Source of the DNA: Pogona vitticeps
Lineage: Eukaryota; Chordata; Lepidosauria; Squamata; Agamidae
DNA length: 64,000 nucleotides
NCBI RefSeq assembly: GCF_051106095.1
Contig: NC_135794.1
Coordinates: 22,260,747 to 22,324,746, forward strand
Direction of reading: 5' to 3'
Positions 54,511 to 64,000 of the stretch are shown here, piece by piece. How positions within the stretch are numbered: the stretch's first letter is position 1; every line of letters starts with the position of its first letter. The notes beneath the pieces were generated by a model. The model was not told the origin of the DNA. It worked only from the letters and a program-made list of their open reading frames with translations, and searched no databases. Made by a program: the position numbers and the translations under genes.

Positions 54511-57500
54511 ATTCTCACCATGAGTTCTGTTGTCTAGGGCTAATGCGATCTCTTGCCAAAAATAAATAAATAAGAAGGCTGAATCTCCGGTGAGGATCCT
54601 ACGTGACTCCTGTCAAGAAACAAGACGATTTATTAGGATGCTAGTCAGTCATAGGAACTATGGCTAAGACTCTAATCCTGCATTGAATTAGACATGCCTA
54701 AGCTTGATGATTTCAACAAGCTTACTCATACGGGATCAGCCTGCGTGTTTTAAATATAGCAGCTTCTTCCTCTCTGGTGACTCAGAATCTTTGGGACTCA
54801 AGTCACCTTGATAAATATACTACTCTTTGGAAAAACTGACTACATTCTTACAAACGACTGGGGTGGGTATTTTTAAAAAACGAAGCAACAATATAAGAAG
54901 GGAAATTTGTACAGAATAGAACGGAGCAGACTTAAAGTAAGGATCTCTTCCTTTCGACCATGGTGAGGCTCCACAATCCACAGCTTGGTGGTAGTATGGG
55001 ATATCTAGTCGTTTTAGCTGAAATTAGGGCAGTGTGAATATTTCTCTCCTTACCAACAGAGGCATCTTATCTGATGAGCTCCATTAGCTGATGTAGAGAT
55101 CAAGAAGTACCGAGTTTGATTTATGGGCGTTTCTGATGGAGGGATCCAAGCCCTGCCCATGTTCAGCTGCCTGCAAAGTATGGACTATTACTTTTCAGAA
55201 TAAATATATTACTTGTTACACATTACATTCCCTCTAGGAGTCTAGCTGGCTCCTTTCTTGATTGTATGTTCCAATCAGCCTATTCTGCACTCCCTAAACT
55301 AGTTTCAAGGGGGTAGAAGAACCCTATCTTATTGCCAGTGTAGACACAGGAATCCACTGCCAGCCCATGTGGCTTCTGTACACGTAGTAGCGAAGATCCA
55401 TAAATATTTAGAAAGTTCTCAAACTACCGTTGGGATGAAGAAATATTATCCCAGAGATGTTGGCAAATCTCTGGGTCTGAGCCCCTATTAAAAATGAGCT
55501 TTTTCCCCTAGAAAAAAAAAATAGGAGGGGCGAATCAGTTCCAGGTCATGAATTGAATCCAGGTAATTTTTTTTTTAAAAAATCCCAAATTGAGTCTGAA
55601 TTGAATCCATCCGTGTGACTTAAGTCTGAAAAGTGAGTCTCATATCCCTGCATAATACATTTGTCAATTGCCATGAGGTCTAGTGTTGTTCCTGAAACAG
55701 AGTAAGAAGGATACCTCTCTTGATATTATCATCACAAACCTCATACCAACCAACTTTATCTGGGAATAGGGCTCCCTGCCAACCTCATTTTTCTGATCAG
55801 TAAATGAAATATGGGCTGTAGACACTGTTCTATACATTTTTTTCTTGATGCCCTGCACTTCTCCAGCCTCCCTTGACAGTGGCAACAATGGGAAACGTTT
55901 ATAGTCACCCACTGATTCCAATTTGTCCCGAGCATCCCTCACTAATGGAGTCTAATGACTTTCCTTAGTGCTGGAAAAGTACTGCCCTTTGCATAAAACA
56001 CAATGCAGTAAGTCCTAGTAAGCCGAGTGAAGAATTTTGAGCCACTGCCCAAATGTTTAGCATAGAAGTTCCTGATGCATGTCATGGATAAATGCTCTTT
56101 AAAAGGCAAGTGCTATTTCGTTGTCTAAAAATAGCTGACGAAAAGGAAGATTTAAAGGTTAAAGTAGAGAATCATGACTCAAATCAAGATTCCTAACTGC
56201 TTGCCTGCTGGTTGGTCTTTCTCCCCTTGAGTCTTACTCTGTTCTTTCACTAAGGGCGTAGCCATGTATGAATGTCCCTAAATCTCACTGAACTCAATGG
56301 GACTTCTGAATAGACATGAGTAACGATGGTGGTGTAAATAGCATCAGCTTTACTGTTCACCCCTCGTTGTCTGGAATCAACGCACAACTTTTTCTTCTTT
56401 TTTAAATATCCCAGCCAAAAAAAAGTGGTCAGATATTTTGTTTGCCTCTGCTTCCGTTTTTGCTCCCTGAAAAAAACGGTTTGACTCCCAAGTGGCATTG
56501 TGAAGGTTTAAAAAGGCATTTATTATTTGTTACGGCATGAAAGAGCAAGGCGTGTATTAGAACAGCACATGGTTATGCAGTTGGGGAAAGTGATTTGAAA
56601 AGAGTTGACTTTAGCGATAGTTTTGGTTCAAAATTAGAAACTGAATCATTCCTCATTGAGAGAGTTACCAGTCAGAGCAAATATATCGGACAAGGGCGTA
56701 CAGTTTAAACTTGGCACCATGCCCTGACCTTTCCCAAAATAATCCTTGATCTGATGCATGCCTATTTTCCTTTGCTTTCCACCCCCGCCCCCCCCATGGC
56801 ATTGAAGACACATGGAGTATGTGCCCCCCCCCAAAAAAAGGACACGGCAGGAAAAAGTAAAAAAAAATGGGGGAAGTTCTTTGTAGTAATTGACAATATA
56901 GCCTTTGTAGTAAAACAGGAACAAAACCGCATAGGCGGCTTTCTGATCCCCTTGGCAGTCTGCCTCGGCAGCTGCCTTTTCTTCTCCCTTCCGTTTCTGC
57001 ATGCGGCACAGCATGGGTCTGCATGCGAGGATGAATCATGAAAGGGGAGGTTGAGGACCCACCTCCTCGGGCAGTTTACAGGCTGCATCTGCATGCCGAA
57101 GGACGAGACGAGAAGGCATTGGAGGAGAATGATTTCATAAACCCATGAGCTGCAACGTGCAAGGCCTGAGCAAATGCACTTAAGGTGCCCTGACACATGA
57201 GGCAGGATGAATCATTCATAGGGCCTTGTACAAGGATCCATCGAACGCCACCCACTTTCCAAACACCGCAGAAGGCTGCTTGGGAGAGACGATACATACA
57301 AGGCGAAGATGCTGTTAGGCTCCCAGTGGTCTGTTGCCCATCCTTTGGGGCTTAAAAAGGCAAAATCAAAGACATGGCGTTTCAATAACCTGGGGTTGGA
57401 GTGAGGTGGCTGCAAACATGTGCAGGCAGGAGAAGAAATCTCATGGATTACAGTGCATTCACTGAAGGAAAACCAAGATCCTTATTTATCTCGATTTTCC

Positions 57501-57544
57501 TGCCATGTATTGGTTAGCGAACATGGGCCTCCTGTTCTCTACTT
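54511..57544. other. intergenic, repeat-poor
   Basis: About 3 kb with no recognised SINE, LINE or gene. Overlapping minus-strand frames at 56646-57196 (up to 144 codons) show no domain. This may be old, unrecognisable repeat or single-copy DNA in the MFGE8-ABHD2 interval. Confidence 0.4.
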
Positions 57545-57690
57545 TTTCCGCACAACCACCTGATGAGGCAGGCCGGTTTGAGAGAAAATGATTATCTCAA
57601 GGTGGGAACTAGAACCCAGATGTCTCCCCTCGCAGTCTAGTACTCCAATCATTGCTCTGTACTGCTTCTCTGAATCTTCATGCCTCAGGT
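57545..57690. mobile_element. possible MIR-like/SINE fragment
   Basis: 'acaaccacctgatgaggcaggccggtttgagag...atctcaaggtgggaactagaacccagatgtc' resembles the widespread 'cctgtgaggtaggcc...ttgaacccagg' module. Weak. Confidence 0.4.
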
Positions 57691-57754
57691 CTTCCTCAAA
57701 AGTCTTCAGGTCAAATGCAGCCTTGAAAAATAAATGTATCTGCCCATTAGAATA

Positions 57755-57872
57755 TATGGCTGGATACCTCAGTGGTTTAAGGCATCTTGAGAGTTCAATT
57801 CCCCTACGGTGCCTCCTTGATGGGCTGGACTAGATGACCCACAGGATCCCTTTTATCATCATCATTATCATC
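57755..57872 (+). mobile_element. tRNA-derived SINE ('gggagttcgattcccc' family)
   Basis: 'tatggctggatacctcagtggtttaaggcatcttgagagttcaattccccta ... ttgatgggctggactagatgacccacaggatccctttt'. The head is shortened. Confidence 0.75.
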
Positions 57873-58011
57873 ATCTACTTAAACCTAGATGCACCCAGTA
57901 CTAACCTGTATACCTGATATAGATCAGTCACCCATATCTAATCAATTTATTGATTGAATTGCATTGCCCATCAGAATGAGGACACGGTAAATACCATTAC
58001 TTAAAATAATT

Positions 58012-58495
58012 GCTTCTACCAAAGGTGTACAAGTGTAATGAAAGAAGCACCAACAGCGAGACAGGCATTTGTCACGTTTACATAGGAAACAGAGTCTCTT
58101 CTACTTGCTCATCCTCTAATGTGATTTATGCCACCTTTTGTCTGCAATGCCCCACTTCATCTCATGTTGCACAGACATGCCACCCTCCATGGGAGAGAGT
58201 AAACAAAAATCAGAAATCGGGACCAAAAATATCCAGAAACCAGTGGGCAAACACCTCACCCATCCTCAACATGTTTTCCCCAACCTGAACTCAACAGTTG
58301 AACAAAGAAACTTCAGGACAAAATTCCAAAGGAAGGCTACTCCAGAAGAATACATCAGCAAGTTCAGCACACATTCCATCGGCTTAAACAAAGACCATGG
58401 TTTCCGGTGTCTATACATATATACTGATCTAATCATCTCAGCCCTTGCCACACAGTCAGACCCTAATCCCCACCATTGTGAATGAATTAATCACC
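58012..58495 (+). mobile_element. Penelope-like element 3' part with GIY-YIG endonuclease remnant
   Basis: Two + frames carry matching pieces of a Penelope-type C-terminus. First: SSSNVIYATFCLQCPTSSHV and AQT, corresponding to the N-V-x-Y-x-x-x-C-x-x-C...YVGQT core of the GIY-YIG nuclease. Second: PVGKHLTHPQHVF and TPEEYISKFSTHSIGLNKDH, corresponding to the 'PVGxHF...E...I..F.T...GLN.D.GF' end. The frame changes near 58250 and the YVG glycine is lost, so it is inactive. It is truncated upstream. Confidence 0.72.
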
Positions 58496-58865
58496 TCTTA
58501 TTCTCTAATAAAGATCTAGTTTTGAACTGTTGATAAGGAGATCTTGTTTTATGTTGTGTATTTAACTGGTTTTTTAAGTTGGGTTGCCAACTATACAAAA
58601 TCGTTTTTTAAAAATCCTGATTTTTTAAAAAAAATTGGTTAAGGTTTCCATGCTGCTTTTATTTGTGTTTTTATTTATTTTATTTTATTCGTTGTCATTG
58701 TGCTTTAAAGAAAACATTGATTCCCTTGAAAAAGGACACTGGGTCATTTAACTCTCCTTGAGTAAGAAATAAGTCGTCCTCCAAAGCATATTACCACAGT
58801 CCCTGAAGGAATACGAATTTTTAAAATTAATACATTAAAATGGCAGCCTGAGGCTAAGATGTCTG
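58496..58865. other. intergenic, AT-rich
   Basis: The AT-rich end of the element above ('tctctaataaagatctag') and unassigned sequence up to the CpG island. Confidence 0.4.
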
Positions 58866-58869
58866 AGGG

Positions 58870-59470
58870 GGGGGGGGAAACATCTGCAGCCCCACGTGAC
58901 CAAACCCCGCCCCCTCGGCGGTTCCTCCGCCTTGATCCCGCCCATTCGCGGCTTCTTCTTGTTCTTCCCTCAGCCCCAAACCCCGCCCCTCCCGGGCACG
59001 AGGCGCGAGGCCGCCCTGCCCTGACTGGCACGTGCCGGCGACCAATGGCGGCTTCACGCCCCGCCCAACTGCGTCATAAGGAACCAATGGACGGCCGCCT
59101 CTTCTACTCACTCTCCTCCCTGCCCCCCCCTCTCCCCACAACTTAGCCGGCGGTCCGACCTAACCAACCGCCTTTAAAGCCCTCCCCTTTCCCCCCTCTC
59201 TTCGTCGCCCCGCCCTCCCCCTCTTCCATGAGCGGCCGGCGCCCAATCGTGGATCCTGGGAGGGAGGCCGGGAGGAAGAGTGGCAGGCACGTGCGCCAAT
59301 GGCATGACGGAGGAGGCGGCTGAGGGAAGGGGAGGGGCCCGCCAAGGCGTGTGAGGGAGGGAGTGTATGTGGCGGCGGCAGCAGAAGCATCGTCTCTCGA
59401 TGGGCGTCGTTGGCCAGACAGGAACAGGCCGGGGAGCCCAGGTGGGGCCTGCGCAGGTGAGGAGGGTCCG
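58870..59470 (+). promoter_or_regulatory. ABHD2: CpG island promoter, probably of ABHD2
   Basis: Base composition changes abruptly from AT-rich to CpG-dense. Visible elements: an E-box CACGTGAC (about 58893-58900), several GC boxes (ccccgcccc, e.g. around 58906 and 58980), CCAAT at about 59041, 59082 and 59296, CCAATC at about 59243, and a CRE-like TGCGTCATAA at about 59068. No TATA box. In other amniotes ABHD2 lies head to head with MFGE8, which fits a plus-strand promoter here. The name rests on gene order. Confidence 0.65.
59300..59456 (+). other. ABHD2: probable ABHD2 untranslated first exon
   Basis: A CpG-rich segment containing a run of 'gcggcggcagcag' type and ending GGCCTGCGCAG before GTGAGGAGG, a strong splice donor at 59457-59458. 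No long frame with an ATG runs through to the donor, as expected for a 5' UTR exon. The start is not known (about 59300 is a guess). An alternative donor (AG/GTGGGG) lies at about 59441. Confidence 0.45.
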
Positions 59471-59907
59471 GGGCCGTGAGGGAAACTGAGGGATGTGGGG
59501 GGGGGAACAGTCTCCGTGAGGGGAAGCGGAGGGGGGCCCCTCCCCCACTTGGGCGGTGACCAAGCGGCGACCCCCCCTTTCACACAACATCCGGGTATCT
59601 TCCCTCACTCTCTTTCTCTCTCTTTCCCTCATATCCCCCCCCCCAATGACAAAGGGGGACTGAAGGGTCCAGAGGCATTTGCCTCACCGGGAGTATTTTG
59701 GGGGGGGGGCGGGAAGGGTGCCTGGGAATGGATTCAAGGGGGGTGGGGGTGGAACCAGGCTTCCTTCTCCCCCCCCCCCCTCAAACGCTGAGGACAATTA
59801 ATGACCTTAACGGTCCCTTCCCTTCCGTCCTTCGCCCCCTCCCTGTCACCTTCTCCATCCCTCAAACCCTCTGTCTCTATATATATATATTTATAGATAT
59901 GCATATT
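59457..59907 (+). other. ABHD2: start of putative ABHD2 intron 1
   Basis: G/C homopolymer runs (59496-59504, 59700-59709, 59769-59780) and pyrimidine-rich sequence. No exon seen. Confidence 0.45.
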
Positions 59908-59962
59908 TACCGTGTTTCCCCCCAAATAAGACAGGGTCTTGTACTAATTTTTGCTGCAAAAA
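59908..59962. mobile_element. MITE end fragment ('ccgtgtttcccc' type)
   Basis: 'ttaccgtgtttccccccaaataagacagggtcttgtactaatttttgctgcaaaa' matches the end of a widespread vertebrate DNA element with ends of the 'accgtgtttccccgaaaataagac' type. The rest is missing. Confidence 0.6.
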
Positions 59963-60239
59963 CAAAACACCCACATCTGTTTCTTTCTCTCGATCTATCT
60001 TTATAATATATCTATATGCATCTATCTATAGATATAGATCTCTCTTCCAGTTTTGTCATTGCCGTTTTTTCCCCTTTTCTTCGCCTCCCCAGCTCCATTT
60101 TGTTTGGCTTTTGAGATTTCTTTTGTGGGGGGCACGTTGTGTGTAGGTGCAGCTATCCATCTTTGCGTGTGTGGGTATTTTTGGGCACCCAAGTTCATTT
60201 TTGTGGTTGTAATGTGTGTGTAAATGCTGCGCCACCAGA

Positions 60240-60330
60240 AAAAGGGAAACCACATCTTATGTAGTCTCTACCTGGAAATCCCTGAAAAAGGGTCAGAATT
60301 GACTTGATGGCACACAATGGTTATTATTAA
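60240..60330 (+). mobile_element. SINE 3' fragment ('tttccaggtagag' family)
   Basis: 'ccacatcttatgtagtctctacctggaaatccctgaaaaagggtcagaattgacttgatggcacacaatggttattatt' matches the tail of the element at 10021. Confidence 0.72.
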
Positions 60331-63300
60331 CTATGTGTATGTAAGCATGCATATGCATTTATATTACATGTATACTGTGTATTACGTATGAGTATACGCA
60401 CACACCATATCACATAACATATGTATTCTGTGAAGTACCATATTTTTACCAGAGCAGCTAAAGATGGCGGAAACAGAAATGTTTTGCTTAAATAGTTCTG
60501 TTTGTTAGTCACTCTTACAAGTATGTGTTTTTTTAGTTATGAACGGCATTCCTGAAATGGATACAGAAGAACCTTGATTGAAGTGTTGCGTCTTATTGTT
60601 TATTTATATATGCAACATATACCTACAAGTGCTTGGTATCTAAACTTATGTACATAAATATGTATGCACATTAAAAGACTGATATTCTCATACAGACACA
60701 CACACAGACAACATTAAGGAGTCTTTTCCTAAATAGTTAATATCCCACTTCTTTGGTTAATTGAACATTAGGATATAAACATTAAATAACCCTTGCTGAA
60801 ACCATCCTGCTCTCCGATGATGCACTTGTAGAAAACGTACACACAGACACTCTTAAGATCAGCTGTGTCATGTCATATTGAGAAAGATGCCCAAGTGGTA
60901 TGGGCTTCTTTCCAGAACAGGGTTGGGCAGATTAAATGCCAGTTTCCAATGAATGCCAATTCCCCTCTGTCTTCTGTGAGAGGTATTGTAACCTTGCCTT
61001 CCTGGATCCAGCTAAAGGTCTGTTCCGTCCAGCAGCTTCAGTCCTTCAGTTTCAATATTACGTAGCTGGCAAGATGCCTTATGAAGTCCACAAGCAAGGG
61101 CATAAAAGCAGTATTCATCCTCTGCTCTGGTAATGAGATTGAGGGGTACACTCAGGAGTAAAAGCAACATTAAATATGGATTGAATGCTGCTTGGCTCAA
61201 ATTGCAAAATATCTGATCCTTTTAAAGAGCATTATAATGTGTTTATTGTTCAGAGCTCTTTCTCTGAAGTGAGTGGTGTAATCCATGGCATTTAAAGTCG
61301 GAGAGCCAACTCCTATCTTGTCCTCTGTAAATAGCCTGGCAGTTTCAGCTGTTCTGCTATTCTTTCATCCTTTACAAATGCTCTTGTCTATTTTGAAAGG
61401 TTGGCTTTCAGGCATATGCCCTACCTATTCTGATTGGTATCATCGTTTAGCGCATGGGTTTGCAAGTCTCTTTGTGATTTAACTGGTTTCAATTGCACTT
61501 CTATACTCTTATGTTTTGGTCTCTGGATAGTGTTCCTTAACGTGTGGTAGGATTTTTCTTTCCCTGCCGCTCATGATATATCCAGACCTGTGACAGTGCT
61601 CAGTGTTTGGTTTCAGCATCCTTTTCTTCCTTTTGGGAGGTTCTGAAGTACCAAGTCTAGTCATAATGTCACGTTTGGTTAGGTAGCATGGGTATGGAAT
61701 CCAACCTGTTTCGTTAAAGCAGCATGAGTATACATCTTTCTTTAGTCTTTGGTCGCTTAATGATTCAGATCACTTCAAAATTCTATGTGATAAGTTATTC
61801 ATTGTTTCTCTTTGTGCAGTGTTTTTCCCAATTCATATAAAAACATCTAGTGACAATGTAAAGGATCAATCTTCTTTTTCTTAGTTGCATTGTAATATAC
61901 TGTGCCATTATGACATTCTTGCATCTGTAAAAAAAAGAGGAAATGTCTGCCTTAATAAAATTAAAACATTTAAAGTAGCCATTCAATCCATATGTAGAAA
62001 CTAAATCTGGGTTAAATAATAATAAAAGTTCCTCTAAAAAGATACCAAAAGGCAAGCTTTTGAATCCTCTAAATCTCTTATATGTATGCATGTTCTAGAA
62101 GTCAAGATTGGGGTAGGTGCAAAAAATTCCAGAGTCCTAAAGTCTGACTATATGTAGAAGCCATTTTGTCCGGAAGAATAAATGGGAAAAGATTGAGGAC
62201 AGAGAGTTTTGTGTCATAAAATGCCCCGAGCAATAGCATTCTAGTTTTAGTGAGATTACCGATCCCTTCAGGATTTGGTAGGCACTTGAAGTAGTCGTTG
62301 AAAATCAAGAGGGCCTCCCTTTGGAGAAAAGATGCCATTTCCAGAAAGAAGCTTAAATAACTATCTCAGTTTGATTTCTAGCATTCTTCCATTGCTTTCT
62401 TCTCCTTTTACAGAGTGTAATTCAAATTATTATGACACTTACAAATAAAGTACATTGGAAAATGGTCTATGGATGTAGCAATGAGAAGTTAAAGTGCTGT
62501 GATGTTTAACCAAGATTACAAGAAGTGACAGTCTTTGCATTGAATTGTGAAGTAGTGTATTTGGACTTCCTGCCCTGTAGGCAGGATTATGGAGCAATTC
62601 AAGCAATCAACATTAGTATACCAGAGCTCACTTTCTAATGTTACATGAGCCGGAAAAGAATGGTATATAAAATGCAGCAGCCTAGATCATTGCAACAAAA
62701 TCTGGTACTGTCGCATGCAGGTTAGCCAAGAGGTTGTCAGAGAAAACACCTGGATGCACTATATGCAGAAGCTCAGGGTGGCTCTTTGACCCCCATTTAT
62801 TCCTCCACCCCATTTTATCCTGATGAGATGAACAAAATGTATCAGGAAGTGAAACATATACAATAGTTAGATGTTGACATCTAGGCAGAAGTGTGAAGCC
62901 ATATTCTCTTACTCAAAACAAATTCCTAGACTTAACATGTGTCTAATTTTAAGAACCCTTTGCCTCTTGGTTCAGGGTGATACGTGTTGTTGTTTGAGCA
63001 CAAAACAAAGTATTGTACTGTACATCTTGCAAGCCTGAAGGGAGTCCTCCACAGAGACTGTGCAACATTAGGAAGTGGCTGCAGTAATGGTGCTTGAGAA
63101 CAGAGGAGGTTTATGGCAAGAGCATTTTTAAGGCAAACCTGCCTTAAGGAAATGTACATCAGTGAGAACACACCTACTTTGTATACCAAGGGGGTGTTGG
63201 ACATGTTTCTCAAACAGGAGCCCATGCCAAAATCCAAGCTGCTTTAGAAACAAGATTTTTAAAGCTGCTTATGATATTGTAATACAAAGTCTGCTGTTAA

Positions 63301-64000
63301 AACTTTTTTAAAAAAAAATCTCCTTAGTATGTATCCCCAAGCTATTAGAGGTAGATAGCTTGTTGAGTGTAACTGCACACTAAATACTAAAGGTAAGTTT
63401 TTTATAAAGATATTTTTTCCTACAAGATGACAGCCCAAGTAGGAATACTTGTATAGCTTTAGAGGAAGGCACAACTAGTACTTTTGTAGAAGAAGAATAT
63501 TTCTGTGCATCTTATTGTACTTCAATGGTTATTTGCTTTGTTGTAATATGACTGTTACATTTGCTTTGTTCTAATATGTAGCCTGTTGATTGGATTGGAT
63601 ACATTTCATTTCCTGATACATTATCAGGGCAGATAAATGTTAGCAACTCCTTCCATTTTATGTTGTTGGATACAACAAAGAAAAGCAGAATGCTAAACTA
63701 ACCTTTGATGTGTGATTACAGTAATGCCATTAAAATATGCAGGCAACTCAGAATACAGTTTGCAAAGAAAAAATATGCATTTGGATGTCTGGTTAGATTT
63801 AAAGCAAAATACAAGAGACCTAAAAAAAACCCTTGTAACTGGGCTGTAGAATTCCTCTTGTTGCTTTTAGTCTATGAATTCTTCCATTCTCGGCTGTATT
63901 CACAAGGTGATATCTAGTGATCTTGTTTTAGGAATTCATACTTATTTTTTGTTAAAATGTTTTGTTTATGGTACACTTTGTGGGGAACTTCTTATTTTTT
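60331..64000 (+). other. ABHD2: putative ABHD2 intron 1, repeat-poor AT-rich DNA
   Basis: 3.7 kb without a recognised SINE, LINE or MITE, in contrast to the rest of the window. No ABHD2 coding exon and no other open frame with a domain is found. It may contain regulatory sequence of the downstream gene. Confidence 0.45.

Noticed and set aside
56646-57196. Overlapping 120-144-codon minus-strand frames
   Set aside because: Several frames overlap, none has a domain or conserved pattern, and no splice structure is seen.
59457-64000. ABHD2 coding exons
   Set aside because: No frame resembles the ABHD2 alpha/beta-hydrolase sequence; only a promoter and possible untranslated exon can be proposed.

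Overview
This is vertebrate nuclear DNA, almost certainly from a squamate reptile (lizard or snake lineage). It is intron-rich and crowded with squamate repeats: two full-length Sauria-type SINEs with perfect target-site duplications, a BovB (RTE-clade) LINE 3' end, CR1-type LINE ends, a Penelope-like element with a GIY-YIG remnant, several tRNA-derived SINE families, TA-flanked pogo/Tigger-like MITEs and many long tetranucleotide arrays. The species cannot be named from the sequence alone.

The one gene that can be reconstructed completely is MFGE8 (lactadherin), on the minus strand from the ATG at 38092 to the stop at 17792. Ten coding exons join in frame (1413 nt, 470 residues): signal peptide, three EGF domains (the second with an RGD integrin motif, the third of calcium-binding type) and two discoidin (F5/8 type C) domains. 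It encodes a secreted bridge between phosphatidylserine on dying cells and integrins on phagocytes. A GC-rich promoter with CCAAT and AP-1-like sites lies upstream of exon 1. A plausible 3' UTR of about 2 kb runs to a possible poly(A) site near 15735.

Layout. 1-15.7 kb: downstream intergenic DNA, mostly SINEs, MITEs and LINE ends; no other gene seen. 15.7-38.1 kb: MFGE8. 38.5-58.8 kb: repeat-rich intergenic DNA with CR1, BovB, Sauria SINE, a 380-bp GATA/GGAC/AGAC array and a Penelope-like element. 58.87-59.5 kb: a strong CpG island with CCAAT, GC boxes and a CRE-like site, ending in a good splice donor at 59456/59457. In amniotes MFGE8 lies head to head with ABHD2, so this is most likely the ABHD2 promoter and untranslated first exon; the rest of the window would be ABHD2 intron 1. 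No ABHD2 coding exon is present, so that name rests on gene order.

No RNA gene, CRISPR array or clearly new gene system was found. The most interesting points are the three-EGF form of MFGE8, a foldback element in MFGE8 intron 4 in which one arm has expanded a short AGAC seed into a long microsatellite, foldback MITEs that carry ZNF143-like motifs, the tail shared by BovB and Sauria SINE, and a Bkm-like compound GATA/GACA array.
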